Assembly: GCA_902497145.1 (NCBI GenBank)
Contig: CABVDR010000014.1
Coordinates: forward strand, 1-43,816
Length of the DNA: 43,816 nt
From: an uncultured Oscillospiraceae bacterium
GTDB taxonomy: Bacteria > Bacillota > Clostridia > Oscillospirales > Oscillospiraceae
Reading direction: 5' to 3'
In this document: positions 7,760 to 15,461 of the stretch, piece by piece
Position numbering within the stretch: the first letter of the stretch is position 1
Layout of the letters: each line of letters opens with the position of its first letter
Translations under genes and position numbers: made by a program
The notes under the pieces: model-generated
What the model saw: the letters and a program-made list of their open reading frames with translations, nothing else
Databases searched by the model: none
Told to the model about the DNA's origin: nothing

Positions 7760-8902
7760 TTACTGGTCTACATTTTCCTGAATCCAGTTCTCGATGTGGT
7801 CTGCAATCACATCGTTGTTCAGCTCCTGGAACATAAAGTGGGAGTTGCCGGTGATCCCCTCGTCGGGCAGGTGGACCACCGTGCTGCTGCCGTCGGCGGC
7901 GTTGTAGGCCTCGGTGAAGGTGTCGGCAGTAGCCGCCATCATAGACCACATAGCGGCAGCAGGCACATCGGTGAACTCCTCGCCGATGTAGTCGCCGTAG
8001 TAGAAGGTGACGGGGATCTTCTGCTCCAGAAGCGCGTTGTAAGCCTCACTGTCCACCGTAGGTGCTGCGCCGGGCTCGATGGCCACGATGGCGGCCACGT
8101 GGTCGGTGTATCGGGGGACCTCCCAACCGGGCAGGCCGCCCTGGGAGTGGGTCACCAGGATGGAGTTCTGGCCGGTGCGCTCGTAGATCTCGTCAATGGT
8201 CGCCGCCACCGCCTGAGCCACTACCTCATTGTCGATGTTCTGGTCGCCGCCTGCATTATCCATGCCGGTATCCGGCGTCATCTGGCGGAAGAACTGATCC
8301 AGAACATCCTCCCCTTGGGGAAACTGAGAGCCTTCATTGTAGGTAAACGCGTCATTGAGGTATGTGCCGATGCGGAACTGGGTATACCAGGTCTGGTCGG
8401 AGGGCTCGGTGGAGATGGTGCCCGCCACGGAGGTCTGTCCGGCCTCACCCCGCCGGGGCTGGTCGATGAGCCAGACACTGTGACCCATTTTCAGAAATAG
8501 ATCAGACCAGCCCTCCCGGCCGTCGGGGGTGGTCATCCAGCCCATACGGGACTGATCATAGCCGTGGAGAAACACCATGGGCAGCCCGGTGGCATCCTCC
8601 GGGATCTGGTAGAGCACATTGGCATGGTCCACATGGGAGGTGGAGCCTTCCCGGGAGGTGTAATAACTGGACACATCAAAGGTGCCGTCCGAAGAAATCA
8701 CCGTGCCGCCGGCGGAAAACATCCCCTGCTCCGCAATCGTCAGCGCATCAGAATTGGCAGGCTCCTGCGTGCTCTGCCCCTCCCCGGTGCCAGAACGGTT
8801 GGCGGACGCGCCGGGATTCTGAGTTCCGGCGCATCCGGCCAGCAGAGAGAGGGTCAGGACTCCGGACAGGGCCAGAGTCAGCCATTTATGGTTGAGTTTC
8901 AT
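7760..8902 (-). CDS. Lipoprotein alpha/beta hydrolase (esterase-like)
   Basis: 380 residues. The lipobox LLAGC puts the lipid on Cys24, with a low-complexity linker to about 55. The hydrolase core has an oxyanion HG (FLHGYDQS), a nucleophile elbow THSQGG (Ser253) and a likely catalytic His355 (GNSHFM). It should hydrolyse an ester or related bond outside the membrane; the substrate is unknown. The C-terminal remnant of a related esterase survives at 12197-12644. The start at 8902 follows AAAGGATG. It is 16 nt downstream of the AKR gene and probably co-transcribed with it. Confidence 0.85.
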   Translation of the reverse strand: MKLNHKWLTLALSGVLTLSLLAGCAGTQNPGASANRSGTGEGQSTQEPANSDALTIAEQGMFSAGGTVISSDGTFDVSSYYTSREGSTSHVDHANVLYQIPEDATGLPMVFLHGYDQSRMGWMTTPDGREGWSDLFLKMGHSVWLIDQPRRGEAGQTSVAGTISTEPSDQTWYTQFRIGTYLNDAFTYNEGSQFPQGEDVLDQFFRQMTPDTGMDNAGGDQNIDNEVVAQAVAATIDEIYERTGQNSILVTHSQGGLPGWEVPRYTDHVAAIVAIEPGAAPTVDSEAYNALLEQKIPVTFYYGDYIGEEFTDVPAAAMWSMMAATADTFTEAYNAADGSSTVVHLPDEGITGNSHFMFQELNNDVIADHIENWIQENVDQ

Positions 8903-8918
8903 TGGGATTCATCCTTTC

Positions 8919-9929
8919 TTATTTCGTTTCTCTGGAGACCACTTCTGTTCCGCCGAATACGGCGGACATGGGAATAGAGCTCAATGTCTGGTCTATGGCA
9001 GCTACCTCTTCATTGGTCAGAACAACATCTGCCGCTCCGGCGTTCTCCCGCATCCGTTCAGTCTTTCGGCTGCCGGGAATCGGAACGATCCAGGGCTTTT
9101 TACACAGCATCCAGGCCAGAGAGATCTGTGCGGGAGTGGCATTTCTTTGCACGGCTAACCCCTGCAGCAGATACAAAAGCTCCTGATTTTTCTTTGCGGC
9201 CTCCTGCGTAAACTGCGGCATGGCACTACGGTAATCCAGCTTGGGATCGAACTGTTCCCCTTTCCCATAGGCTCCGGTAAGCAGGCCGTTGGCCATGGGA
9301 GAGAAAGCCACGAAGCCCACATTCAGCTCCTCCAGCACCGGGAACAGGGATTCATGCCACCGGGCCATCATGGAATAGCGGTTCTGCACCGCCGTCACCG
9401 GGCAAACCCTGTGGGCTCGGCGCAGGTAGTCCTCACTGACCTCGGAGATACCCCAGTGGGTGATCTTCCCCTCCCGAATCAGGTCGGCCATCACCTGAGC
9501 CACTGCCTCCGGCTCCACCTTGGGGTCCACGCGGTGCTGGAAATACAGGTCGATGTGGTCGGTCTGGAGCCGCCGGAGGGAGCCCTCCACCGAGGCACGG
9601 ATAGTTTCAGGCCTGGCGTCTGGGATCAGGGGCTTGTTTACCGCCTTGCTGTTCTTATCAAAACGGATTCCGAACTTGGTGACGATCTGCACCTGGCTGC
9701 GGACATCCTTCAGTGCTTCTCCAACCAGTTTCTCGTTGTGGTGGGGGTCCTCCGCCGTGCCGTAGGTCTCGGCAGTATCGAACATGGTGTAACCCATGTC
9801 AAAAGCAGTGCGGATCGCCTGGATAGCTTCATTATCCTCCGTGGGTGGGCCATAGGCGTGGCTGAAACCCATGCACCCCAGCCCGATGGCGGATACAGTC
9901 AGGTCAGCGCCCAGTGTGCGTGAATTCAT
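8919..9929 (-). CDS. Aldo/keto reductase (AKR13/YhdN-like)
   Basis: 336-residue AKR of the larger beta-subunit/YhdN-like class: IGLGCMGFSHAYG start, DTAETYG, VTKFG and LYFQHR supply Asp, Tyr, Lys and His, and VPIPGSRK is the NADPH site. The family reduces aldehydes and ketones, often dicarbonyls. The ATG at 9929 is chosen because AAGGAGG lies nine bases upstream. The frame is open to 10064 but runs back across the operator and the neighbouring gene. First gene of the unit AKR, hydrolase, flavodoxin, iron-sulfur flavoprotein. Confidence 0.9.
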   Translation of the reverse strand: MNSRTLGADLTVSAIGLGCMGFSHAYGPPTEDNEAIQAIRTAFDMGYTMFDTAETYGTAEDPHHNEKLVGEALKDVRSQVQIVTKFGIRFDKNSKAVNKPLIPDARPETIRASVEGSLRRLQTDHIDLYFQHRVDPKVEPEAVAQVMADLIREGKITHWGISEVSEDYLRRAHRVCPVTAVQNRYSMMARWHESLFPVLEELNVGFVAFSPMANGLLTGAYGKGEQFDPKLDYRSAMPQFTQEAAKKNQELLYLLQGLAVQRNATPAQISLAWMLCKKPWIVPIPGSRKTERMRENAGAADVVLTNEEVAAIDQTLSSIPMSAVFGGTEVVSRETK

Positions 9930-9969
9930 GGTCAAATGCCTCCTTGCGGGTATCGTTCTTACAGGAATC

Positions 9970-10025
9970 ATGATAATGCAGGTTGGCATCCCGCGGAAGT
10001 TCCGATTCGTTACGCAGTATATACC
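9970..10025 (-). promoter_or_regulatory. LysR-type operator-promoter, copy 3
   Basis: The 31-nt motif at 9995-10025 has a minus-strand -10-like TATCAT (9975 to 9970) at the same 25-nt offset as the other copies. It would start RNA near 9963, about 34 nt ahead of the AKR gene at 9929. The motif overlaps the last codons of the upstream iron-ADH-like gene. Confidence 0.65.
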
Positions 10026-11125
10026 AAAAGGTTTTGAGCAGAGGCGGATTGCTTCAGATGACACCGCAGAGTATCGTCCAATTCCGAATACTCCGTGGGC
10101 AGCTCCAGTTCCCGCAGAAAGTCTACAAAAGCGCGGACACCAGCCTGGGCCGTTTCCTGATCGAAGCGCCCCGTGTCATCAGTCTCCCACACACGGCGGG
10201 CCAACTGAGCCAGAACGGCGGGATGCTGTTCCGCCTCATGGCGGCAATCGGCCAGCAGCAGAACGGACAGCGCCCCTGCGTATTCTTCCCAGGTCGATGC
10301 TGCGAGGATGGCCGCCTCCCGCACCGGCAAGGCCGGAAAGGAGAACCGTCGTCCCAGTTGGAAGAACCGGCTCCCCCACAGGGCACATCGCCACATCAGG
10401 TTACTCCGGGTATCTTCTTTGCAGGAAGCATTCCGGCAAGCGCGCAGATCCTGAATCATGCCTCGCATCAAAGTCTCCAGCAGTTCCTGGGAAACGCCCA
10501 TTCCATCCGCCAGCGTCAGGTATGCCTCCAACGCTCCAGCCAGAGCGGAGAACCCTTGAGCAGTGAACGACCGCCGGGATAATTCACGGGTGCAGGACGG
10601 GTCCAGCAGGGCAAATTGGGGATCACAAGGAGGGTAGTCCCTCCAGACACATTGGCTCTCATGGATCAACCCCGCCGCGCCGTTGACGGCCCCAACCTCC
10701 AGATGGGAGGCCACAAAGCCTATGGGCAGGGGCGGCACATCCACCACGCCCTGCAATTCCCCAAAGTTCTCCCACAGATCGCCCCGGCACACCGCCGCCA
10801 GAGAAGTGGACTTGCATCCGTCCATCACGGCGGAACCACCCACACCTAAAATTAAATCCACCTGGCGTTCCCGGCACAGCCTGGCCGCCCGCTGCACCTG
10901 CTCATACCGGGGACAAAAGGGGCCCATTGCGTATTCCGTCGTCTGTTTCCCGCTCCGGCGCAGAATGTCCCGCACCTCGTCTACCGCGTGGGACCGGTGA
11001 TCCGATTCCTCCGTAACAAGCAGTACGCTGGGGCCGTACCCAGCCAGAAAGCTGGTCAAGTATTCCTTCACACAGCCCCCACCAAAGAGGAACTTGGTTC
11101 CGTTTTCAAAGAAAAAATTATTCAT
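10010..11125 (-). CDS. Iron-ADH-family pseudoenzyme, metal ligands lost
   Basis: 371 residues aligning end to end with the Fe-ADH at 1503-2666, from NNFFFENGTKFLFGGG to the C-terminal helical domain (DTRSNLMWRCALW). Dinucleotide-site GGSAVMDGCK is kept. The metal site is gone: Asp and His of FDTLSH are Ser193 and Gly197 (FSALAG), the His of EAHQIEH is Leu266 (FPALPVRE), and the segment matching NHGQG (STWEEYAG) has no His. The GTG-E-N motif before the metal site is also altered. The frame is intact, so this looks like a retained non-catalytic paralogue, perhaps a binding or regulatory partner. The start at 11125 is taken from family alignment, since the frame is open further upstream. Confidence 0.85.
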   Translation of the reverse strand: MNNFFFENGTKFLFGGGCVKEYLTSFLAGYGPSVLLVTEESDHRSHAVDEVRDILRRSGKQTTEYAMGPFCPRYEQVQRAARLCRERQVDLILGVGGSAVMDGCKSTSLAAVCRGDLWENFGELQGVVDVPPLPIGFVASHLEVGAVNGAAGLIHESQCVWRDYPPCDPQFALLDPSCTRELSRRSFTAQGFSALAGALEAYLTLADGMGVSQELLETLMRGMIQDLRACRNASCKEDTRSNLMWRCALWGSRFFQLGRRFSFPALPVREAAILAASTWEEYAGALSVLLLADCRHEAEQHPAVLAQLARRVWETDDTGRFDQETAQAGVRAFVDFLRELELPTEYSELDDTLRCHLKQSASAQNLLVYTA

Positions 11126-11173
11126 GGCACACCTCTGAGTTCGCCCCGCGAGGGCGATTCCTTTTGTGCCTTT

Positions 11174-11229
11174 ATTATAAAAAATTCGAGACCTCCTCAG
11201 AAGTCTCGAAAAGTTATGCAGTATATACC
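11174..11229 (-). promoter_or_regulatory. LysR-type operator-promoter, copy 2
   Basis: The 31-nt motif at 11199-11229 lies just after the LysR stop codon. A perfect minus-strand TATAAT (11179 to 11174) stands at the shared offset. Predicted start near 11167, about 42 nt before the ATG at 11125. The motif shares bases with the LysR terminator. Confidence 0.7.
11179..11210 (-). terminator. Rho-independent terminator of the LysR gene
   Basis: TTCGAGAC (11185-11192) pairs with GTCTCGAA (11203-11210). On the minus strand the stem is followed by six T residues. It separates the LysR transcript from the Fe-ADH-like gene. Confidence 0.7.
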
Positions 11230-11235
11230 TTTGTG

Positions 11236-12132
11236 TTACAGCTCGTACACCGTTTTGACTGCCTTGAGGAATCGCTTCACCGTAGCTGAGGGCTTGGGGG
11301 AATGAAACAGACCGAAGGGAACGGTATAGTCCCAATCCACTGGGATGGTTTTGAGCAGCGGGTGGATATTCTTCCAGTTGTCGATGGTCATGAGAATGTC
11401 ATTGGAGTTCTCGCACTGATTGAAGATGTCGATGCTGAGAAAGTCAAAATCCACAATGTGGACTTGAGGATGATCCCGCCAAAGCTCGTCCCGCATCTGG
11501 TCCAGATAGTGGTTCCAACCCCGGCGGATCATCAGGAAGTTCTCCCCGTGGAGGTCATCCGCCGTCAGGCACTCTTTGGCGGCCAGTGGGTGGTAGATGG
11601 AGACTGCGCAGCGGACTGGCTCGCGGCTTAGTTCCAGAGCGGCACACTGGCGGGTATCCAGCAGATTTTGGTCATAGGGACCAGCCACGATGTCGATGTT
11701 CTGTCCCAGATTGCGTAAGATTTCTCTGGCGTTCTCTGGGGTATTCTCATAGGGCACCAGCTGGAACTTGATGTCCGGGCAATGCTGGTGGAGGCTGGGC
11801 CACAGATCCAGCAGAAACTGTCCCGGCGTCATGGGAGAGGTACCGATACGGATGACCTTGTCCCCCTCCTCAGCGGCGTTCTTGGCTCGCACGACTGAGT
11901 CCTTACAATACTTAATAATATATTCGGCATCTCGGTAGATTGATTTGCCAGCCTCGGTGAGCTTCAGACCCCGTGGACTGCGGACAAAAAGCTGGAGATC
12001 CAGCCCTGCCTCCAAGGAGGTGATCTGCTTGATGACTGCCGGCGGCGTGATGAACAGCTCCTCCGCTGCTTTATTGAAGCTCCCCGCATCCGCCACCCGG
12101 AGGAAGGTCTCCAGCTGAGGATTATACATCAT
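11236..12132 (-). CDS. LysR-family transcriptional regulator
   Basis: 298 residues. The N-terminal winged helix-turn-helix (PQLETFLRVADAGSFNKAAEELFITPPAVIKQITSLE is the typical signature region, residues about 4-36) is followed by the linker helix and a substrate-binding co-inducer domain (RIGTSPMTPGQF to the C-terminus). LysR proteins bind dyads upstream of activator-dependent promoters and respond to a small molecule. The four 31-nt motifs in this island are natural candidates for its sites. The start at 12132 or 12129 (two ATGs in a row) follows AAAGGCGGTGG; 12168 is too far upstream. It has its own promoter. Confidence 0.92.
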   Translation of the reverse strand: MMYNPQLETFLRVADAGSFNKAAEELFITPPAVIKQITSLEAGLDLQLFVRSPRGLKLTEAGKSIYRDAEYIIKYCKDSVVRAKNAAEEGDKVIRIGTSPMTPGQFLLDLWPSLHQHCPDIKFQLVPYENTPENAREILRNLGQNIDIVAGPYDQNLLDTRQCAALELSREPVRCAVSIYHPLAAKECLTADDLHGENFLMIRRGWNHYLDQMRDELWRDHPQVHIVDFDFLSIDIFNQCENSNDILMTIDNWKNIHPLLKTIPVDWDYTVPFGLFHSPKPSATVKRFLKAVKTVYEL

Positions 12133-12179
12133 ATGCGCCACCGCCTTTCCGCCCATGCCTGGGATCATGTTTCAGAATT

Positions 12180-12208
12180 ATTTTACTGTCTTTTGCCTAA
12201 AATGGCAA
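12180..12208 (-). promoter_or_regulatory. Promoter of the LysR gene with palindrome over -35
   Basis: Minus-strand TTGCCA (12208 to 12203), 17-bp spacer, TAAAAT (12185 to 12180). A small dyad TTGCC-N6-GGCAA (12193-12208) covers the -35, a plausible autoregulatory site. Confidence 0.5.
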
Positions 12209-12644
12209 GAAAATACGCGGACAGGCGTATCCGCCTGGTCGCGTATTGCCGCTCATTTTACATCGCCGTTCCCAAAACCGGACTGCCAAATCCAGCCACC
12301 CCTCCGCCGTCGTGTCAATGCCCAAGCCAAAGCTATAACCCAGGCCGGAGTAGCAGTGAAACTCTGTGTCAATACCGCAGTCAGACATAGCCTCCAGCCG
12401 GGCCTGCATCACCTGCCGGGGAGCAATGCCGTCCGAGTCTCCTACGCACACAGCAGACGGCCGTAGTCCCCGAAGGCAGGGTCGCCTATGACCGTCTGAC
12501 TAGGAGTAACTACTGTAAATTCTGTCTCCCCCGCAGCCCCTTCTTTCCGTTCCGGACTGGCCGGGGATTGTGTCTCTCCCCCGCAGCCGGAGAGAAACCG
12601 GGTCAGCACCAGTGCACTGATGGTAATAAAAAGTGATGTGTCAT
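12197..12644 (-). pseudogene. Remnant of a lipoprotein alpha/beta hydrolase
   Basis: From an ATG at 12644, a shifted frame reads a lipoprotein signal (TISALVLTRFLSGCGGE) and a linker ending FTVVTPSQTVIGDPAFGDYG. The sequence then jumps, in another frame, to an esterase C-terminus: CVGDSDGIAPRQVMQARLEA and AEGWLDLAVRFWE. The catalytic-domain core is missing, and the expected HG motif near the end reads YS. I read this as an internally deleted, frameshifted esterase. A copy 4 operator lies just upstream. Confidence 0.65.
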
Positions 12645-12664
12645 TGGGGCACCTTCTTTCGGAA

Positions 12665-13298
12665 CTATTGTAGCCTCGGCGCGCTGTCAGCGGAAGTTCC
12701 GATTAGTTGCTCGGTGTTAACCAACAGGTTCATACCCCTGCGATTGTCAAAATTGTATTCAATATTGTCGACTTCAAAACGATGCTGAGCGGTTTCCTTC
12801 AGCATTCTCAGTCGCTGTCTCTCCGTGTACGGCTGCTCCAGCAGCAGCATATGGCTGCGAAACCACTTCCACGACGAATCACTCATCTTACCCGCAGAAG
12901 GCTTACCAATTGGGCAGGCAGCTTCGTTAATGCAACGGGAGAAACAAACCAGCCGCCAAAGGCAAGAAAGCTGCAACACTTTCAAACAGCAGCCAACTCC
13001 AATTTTCATAAAAATCAGGCATCCTTTTTCTGACGGAAAGGGATGCCTGTCCATTTTAAAGTGATTCAGTTCGTATGCCAGTTCCCACGCCAATTTAAAC
13101 CCACAGGGAAAACTGTCCAGGGAACGTTCCTCCGTGATGAGATTCTGGGCATCCATGATCTGCAGCACCAAGTTTTCTCTCCGGCTTTTCCAGTCGCTCA
13201 ATGAGGTTCCGGTGGCAATCTTCAATTTCCTGCTCAGGCTCGGCCATGAACAGAGGCGTGTAAAATCTGTTGTAACGTTGATTCAGAGTGTCGTTCAT
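12665..13298 (-). pseudogene. DUF6809-like small protein, frameshifted
   Basis: From an ATG at 13298 the frame reads NDTLNQRYNRFYTPLFMAEP and on to LEKPERKL, then leaves the family. The family-like continuation (LVLQIMDAQNLITEERSLDS, FKLAWELAYELNH) is in the overlapping frame, so one extra base near 13165 separates the halves. Beyond ELNH the second frame stays open to 12665 with sequence I do not recognise. DUF6809-type proteins are common in clostridial mobile elements; that assignment is from memory. The gene is probably inactive. Confidence 0.55.
12667..12722 (-). promoter_or_regulatory. LysR-type operator-promoter, copy 4
   Basis: The 31-nt motif at 12692-12722 (most diverged at its ACC end) has minus-strand TACAAT (12672 to 12667) at the common offset. 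It faces the dead hydrolase gene at 12644, so it is probably a surviving promoter of a lost regulon member. Confidence 0.6.
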
Positions 13299-13452
13299 GT
13301 GTCCTACCTCCTTGCAGCAAGACAACCTACCACAGGTCAGTTTGAAGAGCCACTAAAATATTTTCCTCCAGCAAATGCGTTATAATCAATTTCCGCAGAC
13401 ATACACTGCAGTCCCTGGGCAGAAAGCTTACCACCTTGCAAGAGCGTACGGC

Positions 13453-13494
13453 TCGCATCCGAGAGGTCGTGGGTTCGAATCCCATCAGGTCCAC
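13453..13494 (+). other. tRNA 3'-half-like sequence, attachment-site-like copy 2
   Basis: An exact 42-nt match to 857-898. Here CTA replaces CCA at the end. A little more tRNA-like sequence precedes it (AAGAGCGTACGG), giving an anticodon-loop-like CTCGCAT with a mismatched stem. It is unlikely to be a working tRNA. Together with copy 1 it brackets the redox island. Confidence 0.6.
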
Positions 13495-13495
13495 T

Positions 13496-13650
13496 AAGAG
13501 TGGAAATCGCCGCAGTGAAAACTGCGGCGATTTCTCATTTGACCACAGAAATACCACAGACGGATTTCTGTTTTGACCACTTGGCGGACACCCCTTTTCA
13601 GGAGCGCCCGCCTTATTTTGTTTACAGCGCCCCAGAATTTGAGGGGCTTC
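13496..13650 (+). repeat. Dispersed repeat R2 with GAAA-loop hairpin, copy B
   Basis: The stem 13504-13516 with 13521-13533 and its GAAA loop are identical to copy A at 1321-1350. The flank GCCCGCCTTATTTTGTTTACAG and AGAATTTGAGGGG follows. This copy begins directly at the tRNA-like fragment and has about 30 bp more after the hairpin than copy A. Confidence 0.65.
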
Positions 13651-13655
13651 TTTCC

Positions 13656-14282
13656 TCAAAACAGCTGTCCTGGCAGCTTCAATTTTTCCTTGGGTGGGAA
13701 GCTGCAGTCAAATTCCTCCGCCGCGGTCTCGTCCACATAGTAGCCCTTCGGCGTGTAATAGACACCGGTGATACCGTCCAGGAAGCCGGGCTTGAGCTCC
13801 TTCAGCAGAACGTAGGGCACAATATCCTGTTCCGGTTCCCCGTGGTAGCGGATGCCTTTCGTCCCAGCCACCACAAAGCCGGACTTCCCGTAGAAGTCGA
13901 TGTTGCCCTCGATGCACAGAACCCCGCCCCCCAGGTCTCTGGCCAACTCCATGGAGTAGTCCAGCAGGTACTTGCCCAGGCCCTGCCGCTGCAGATCGGG
14001 GCGGATACTGATGGGGCCAAAGGTCATCATGGGAATCTCCCGGCCGTCGTCGGCCACGATCTTGGCCCGCATATATAGCACGTGGCCGATGAGCTCCCCG
14101 TCCCGCTCCATGACTAGGTCCAGCTCCGGTACAAAGTCCGGATCTTGGCGCAGCACATGAACCACATAGTGTTCCAGGCAGCCAGGGCGGTACACATTCC
14201 AAAATGCCTCTCGGGTCAGATGTTCTACGGCAGCGTAGTCTATCGGCATCTCCCGGCGGATGATGATATTATCCTGTCTCAT
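13656..14282 (-). CDS. GNAT-family N-acetyltransferase
   Basis: 208 residues. The GNAT acetyl-CoA site is seen as FGPISIRPDLQRQGLGKYLL (motif A, Q/RxxGxG/A), and MERDGELIGHVLYMRAKIV is the preceding strand pair. The family acetylates amines of small molecules or proteins; the substrate is unknown. The start at 14282 follows GAGGGACT. It stands alone 40 nt before tag's stop and may be transcribed with it. Confidence 0.85.
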   Translation of the reverse strand: MRQDNIIIRREMPIDYAAVEHLTREAFWNVYRPGCLEHYVVHVLRQDPDFVPELDLVMERDGELIGHVLYMRAKIVADDGREIPMMTFGPISIRPDLQRQGLGKYLLDYSMELARDLGGGVLCIEGNIDFYGKSGFVVAGTKGIRYHGEPEQDIVPYVLLKELKPGFLDGITGVYYTPKGYYVDETAAEEFDCSFPPKEKLKLPGQLF

Positions 14283-14322
14283 AGTCCCTCCTCAATATGG
14301 TACGGCCGAAGTTAAGGTCTCC

Positions 14323-14865
14323 TTACTTGCCTGAAAAACAGGTCTCCTCATGGGAATTGATGACTCCAACCGCCTGTAGGTAGGAATAGACGATGACGGT
14401 TCCCACGAACTTCATGCCCCGGCGCTTTAAATCTTTGGACACGGCATCTGACAGTTCTGAGCTGACCTTGTCTGTTTCATAGATCGCTTGCCCTTCTGTC
14501 CAGTGCCAGAGATAGCGGTCAAAGCTTCCCCACTCTTGCTGGATGCCCTGGAATATCTTGGCGTTATTTACAGCGGCGCGAATCTTCAATTTGTTCCGGA
14601 CAATGCTGGGATTCTGTCCCAGCGCCGCCAGCTTTTCTTCTCCATATCCGCAGACTTTCTCCAGATCGAAATGGTCAAAGGCCTGGCGGAATGCCTCTCG
14701 CTTGTTAAGGATGCACTCCCAGGAGAGTCCCGCCTGGAAACTCTCCAAAATCAGCATTTCAAACAGCTTGTGGTCGTCGTGAACCGGGACGCCCCACTCC
14801 TCATCGTGGTACTGAACGTAAAGCGGATTCTTGGGGTTTGCCCATTGACACCGGACCTTTTCCAT
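14323..14865 (-). CDS. tag: DNA-3-methyladenine glycosylase I
   Basis: 180 residues. This helix-hairpin-helix-type glycosylase removes 3-methyladenine from DNA in base excision repair. The zinc site expected of Tag is present: Cys and His near the N-terminus (CQWANP, YHDEEWG) and His and Cys near the C-terminus (SHEETC). The signature LILESFQAGLSWECIL is clear. The ATG at 14865 follows GGGAGGGAAAAC; upstream codons to 14925 have no family match. Confidence 0.93.
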   Translation of the reverse strand: MEKVRCQWANPKNPLYVQYHDEEWGVPVHDDHKLFEMLILESFQAGLSWECILNKREAFRQAFDHFDLEKVCGYGEEKLAALGQNPSIVRNKLKIRAAVNNAKIFQGIQQEWGSFDRYLWHWTEGQAIYETDKVSSELSDAVSKDLKRRGMKFVGTVIVYSYLQAVGVINSHEETCFSGK

Positions 14866-14998
14866 GCTCTGTTTTCCCTCCCAAATTGCTGCAGTTCTCC
14901 CTGATGATAGCCCAGCAGCCGTCACAGGGCAATCAAGATCTTTCGAAAAAGATTCGGAATAATTGAACTCTTTTCAGCCTTAGCCCTCTCGGCACTGT

Positions 14999-15229
14999 TT
15001 ACTTATATGCGCTGCCGCACCTCGTCACGGAGCGGTCCGCCACACCAGGACCGTAGCGTTTCACTTGTACCTTTCGCCCGCTTTTCTTCATGTGCCGGAA
15101 GAACGGCTGGAGTTCCCCTCGGGTTAGTTGGTTCAGCGGGTAAGAAAAGCTTCTGGTCTTTCTCCTGATTCTTGTCAGCGCAAGTTCCATATCCCTTGTT
15201 TCCGCCCAAACAAGCAAAAACTCGCTCAT
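14999..15229 (-). CDS. Small hypothetical ORF starting inside repeat R3
   Basis: 76 residues, MSEFLLVWAETRDMELALTR to a basic C-terminus. GAGGAGGAGC lies at ribosome-binding distance from the ATG, the main argument for it. The first third coincides with repeat R3, which recurs upstream of ssrA with a different downstream frame. No family recognised. It may be a mobile-element leftover and not a working gene. Confidence 0.25.
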   Translation of the reverse strand: MSEFLLVWAETRDMELALTRIRRKTRSFSYPLNQLTRGELQPFFRHMKKSGRKVQVKRYGPGVADRSVTRCGSAYK

Positions 15230-15285
15230 TCCACTGCTCCTCCTCTCCCCAGCAAACCCGCTGTGCTGGGCTTTTCTGGGATTCC
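15178..15285. repeat. Dispersed repeat R3, copy 1
   Basis: About 100 bp resembling 30882-30985: GCAAG-TTCATATCCC, then CTCGCTCATTCC, TCCTCCTCTCC and CCCGCTG-GCTGGGCT in the same order. It lies in the 14866-15461 gap between tag and the PrpR-like regulator, which otherwise holds only the doubtful small ORF. Confidence 0.6.
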
Positions 15286-15461
15286 ATTTTGTCCTCCGCA
15301 GAGTCTTCGAAAGCTGCGCAAATCCGCTCAAATCAGGGACCTATCCCCTGCTCTGACGGCGGGCACACAGTCCCTCACAGCGGAGTTTGGATGCCCTTTG
15401 GAACGGTAAATCTCGCTGTTTTTATAGCCTTACTCTAATAGTAGACTCTGTAATTTTGCAC

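Noticed and set aside
6392..12722. The 31-nt repeats as integron attC-like recombination sites in a gene cassette array
   Set aside because: The motif has no paired R/L arms of attC type, one copy overlaps a coding end, and all four stand at identical spacing from a -10 box, which fits promoters better.
13327..13659. Minus-strand ORF with MGFEPTTSRMR
   Set aside because: Also an antisense reading of the tRNA-like fragment and repeat R2; no ribosome-binding site and no domain.
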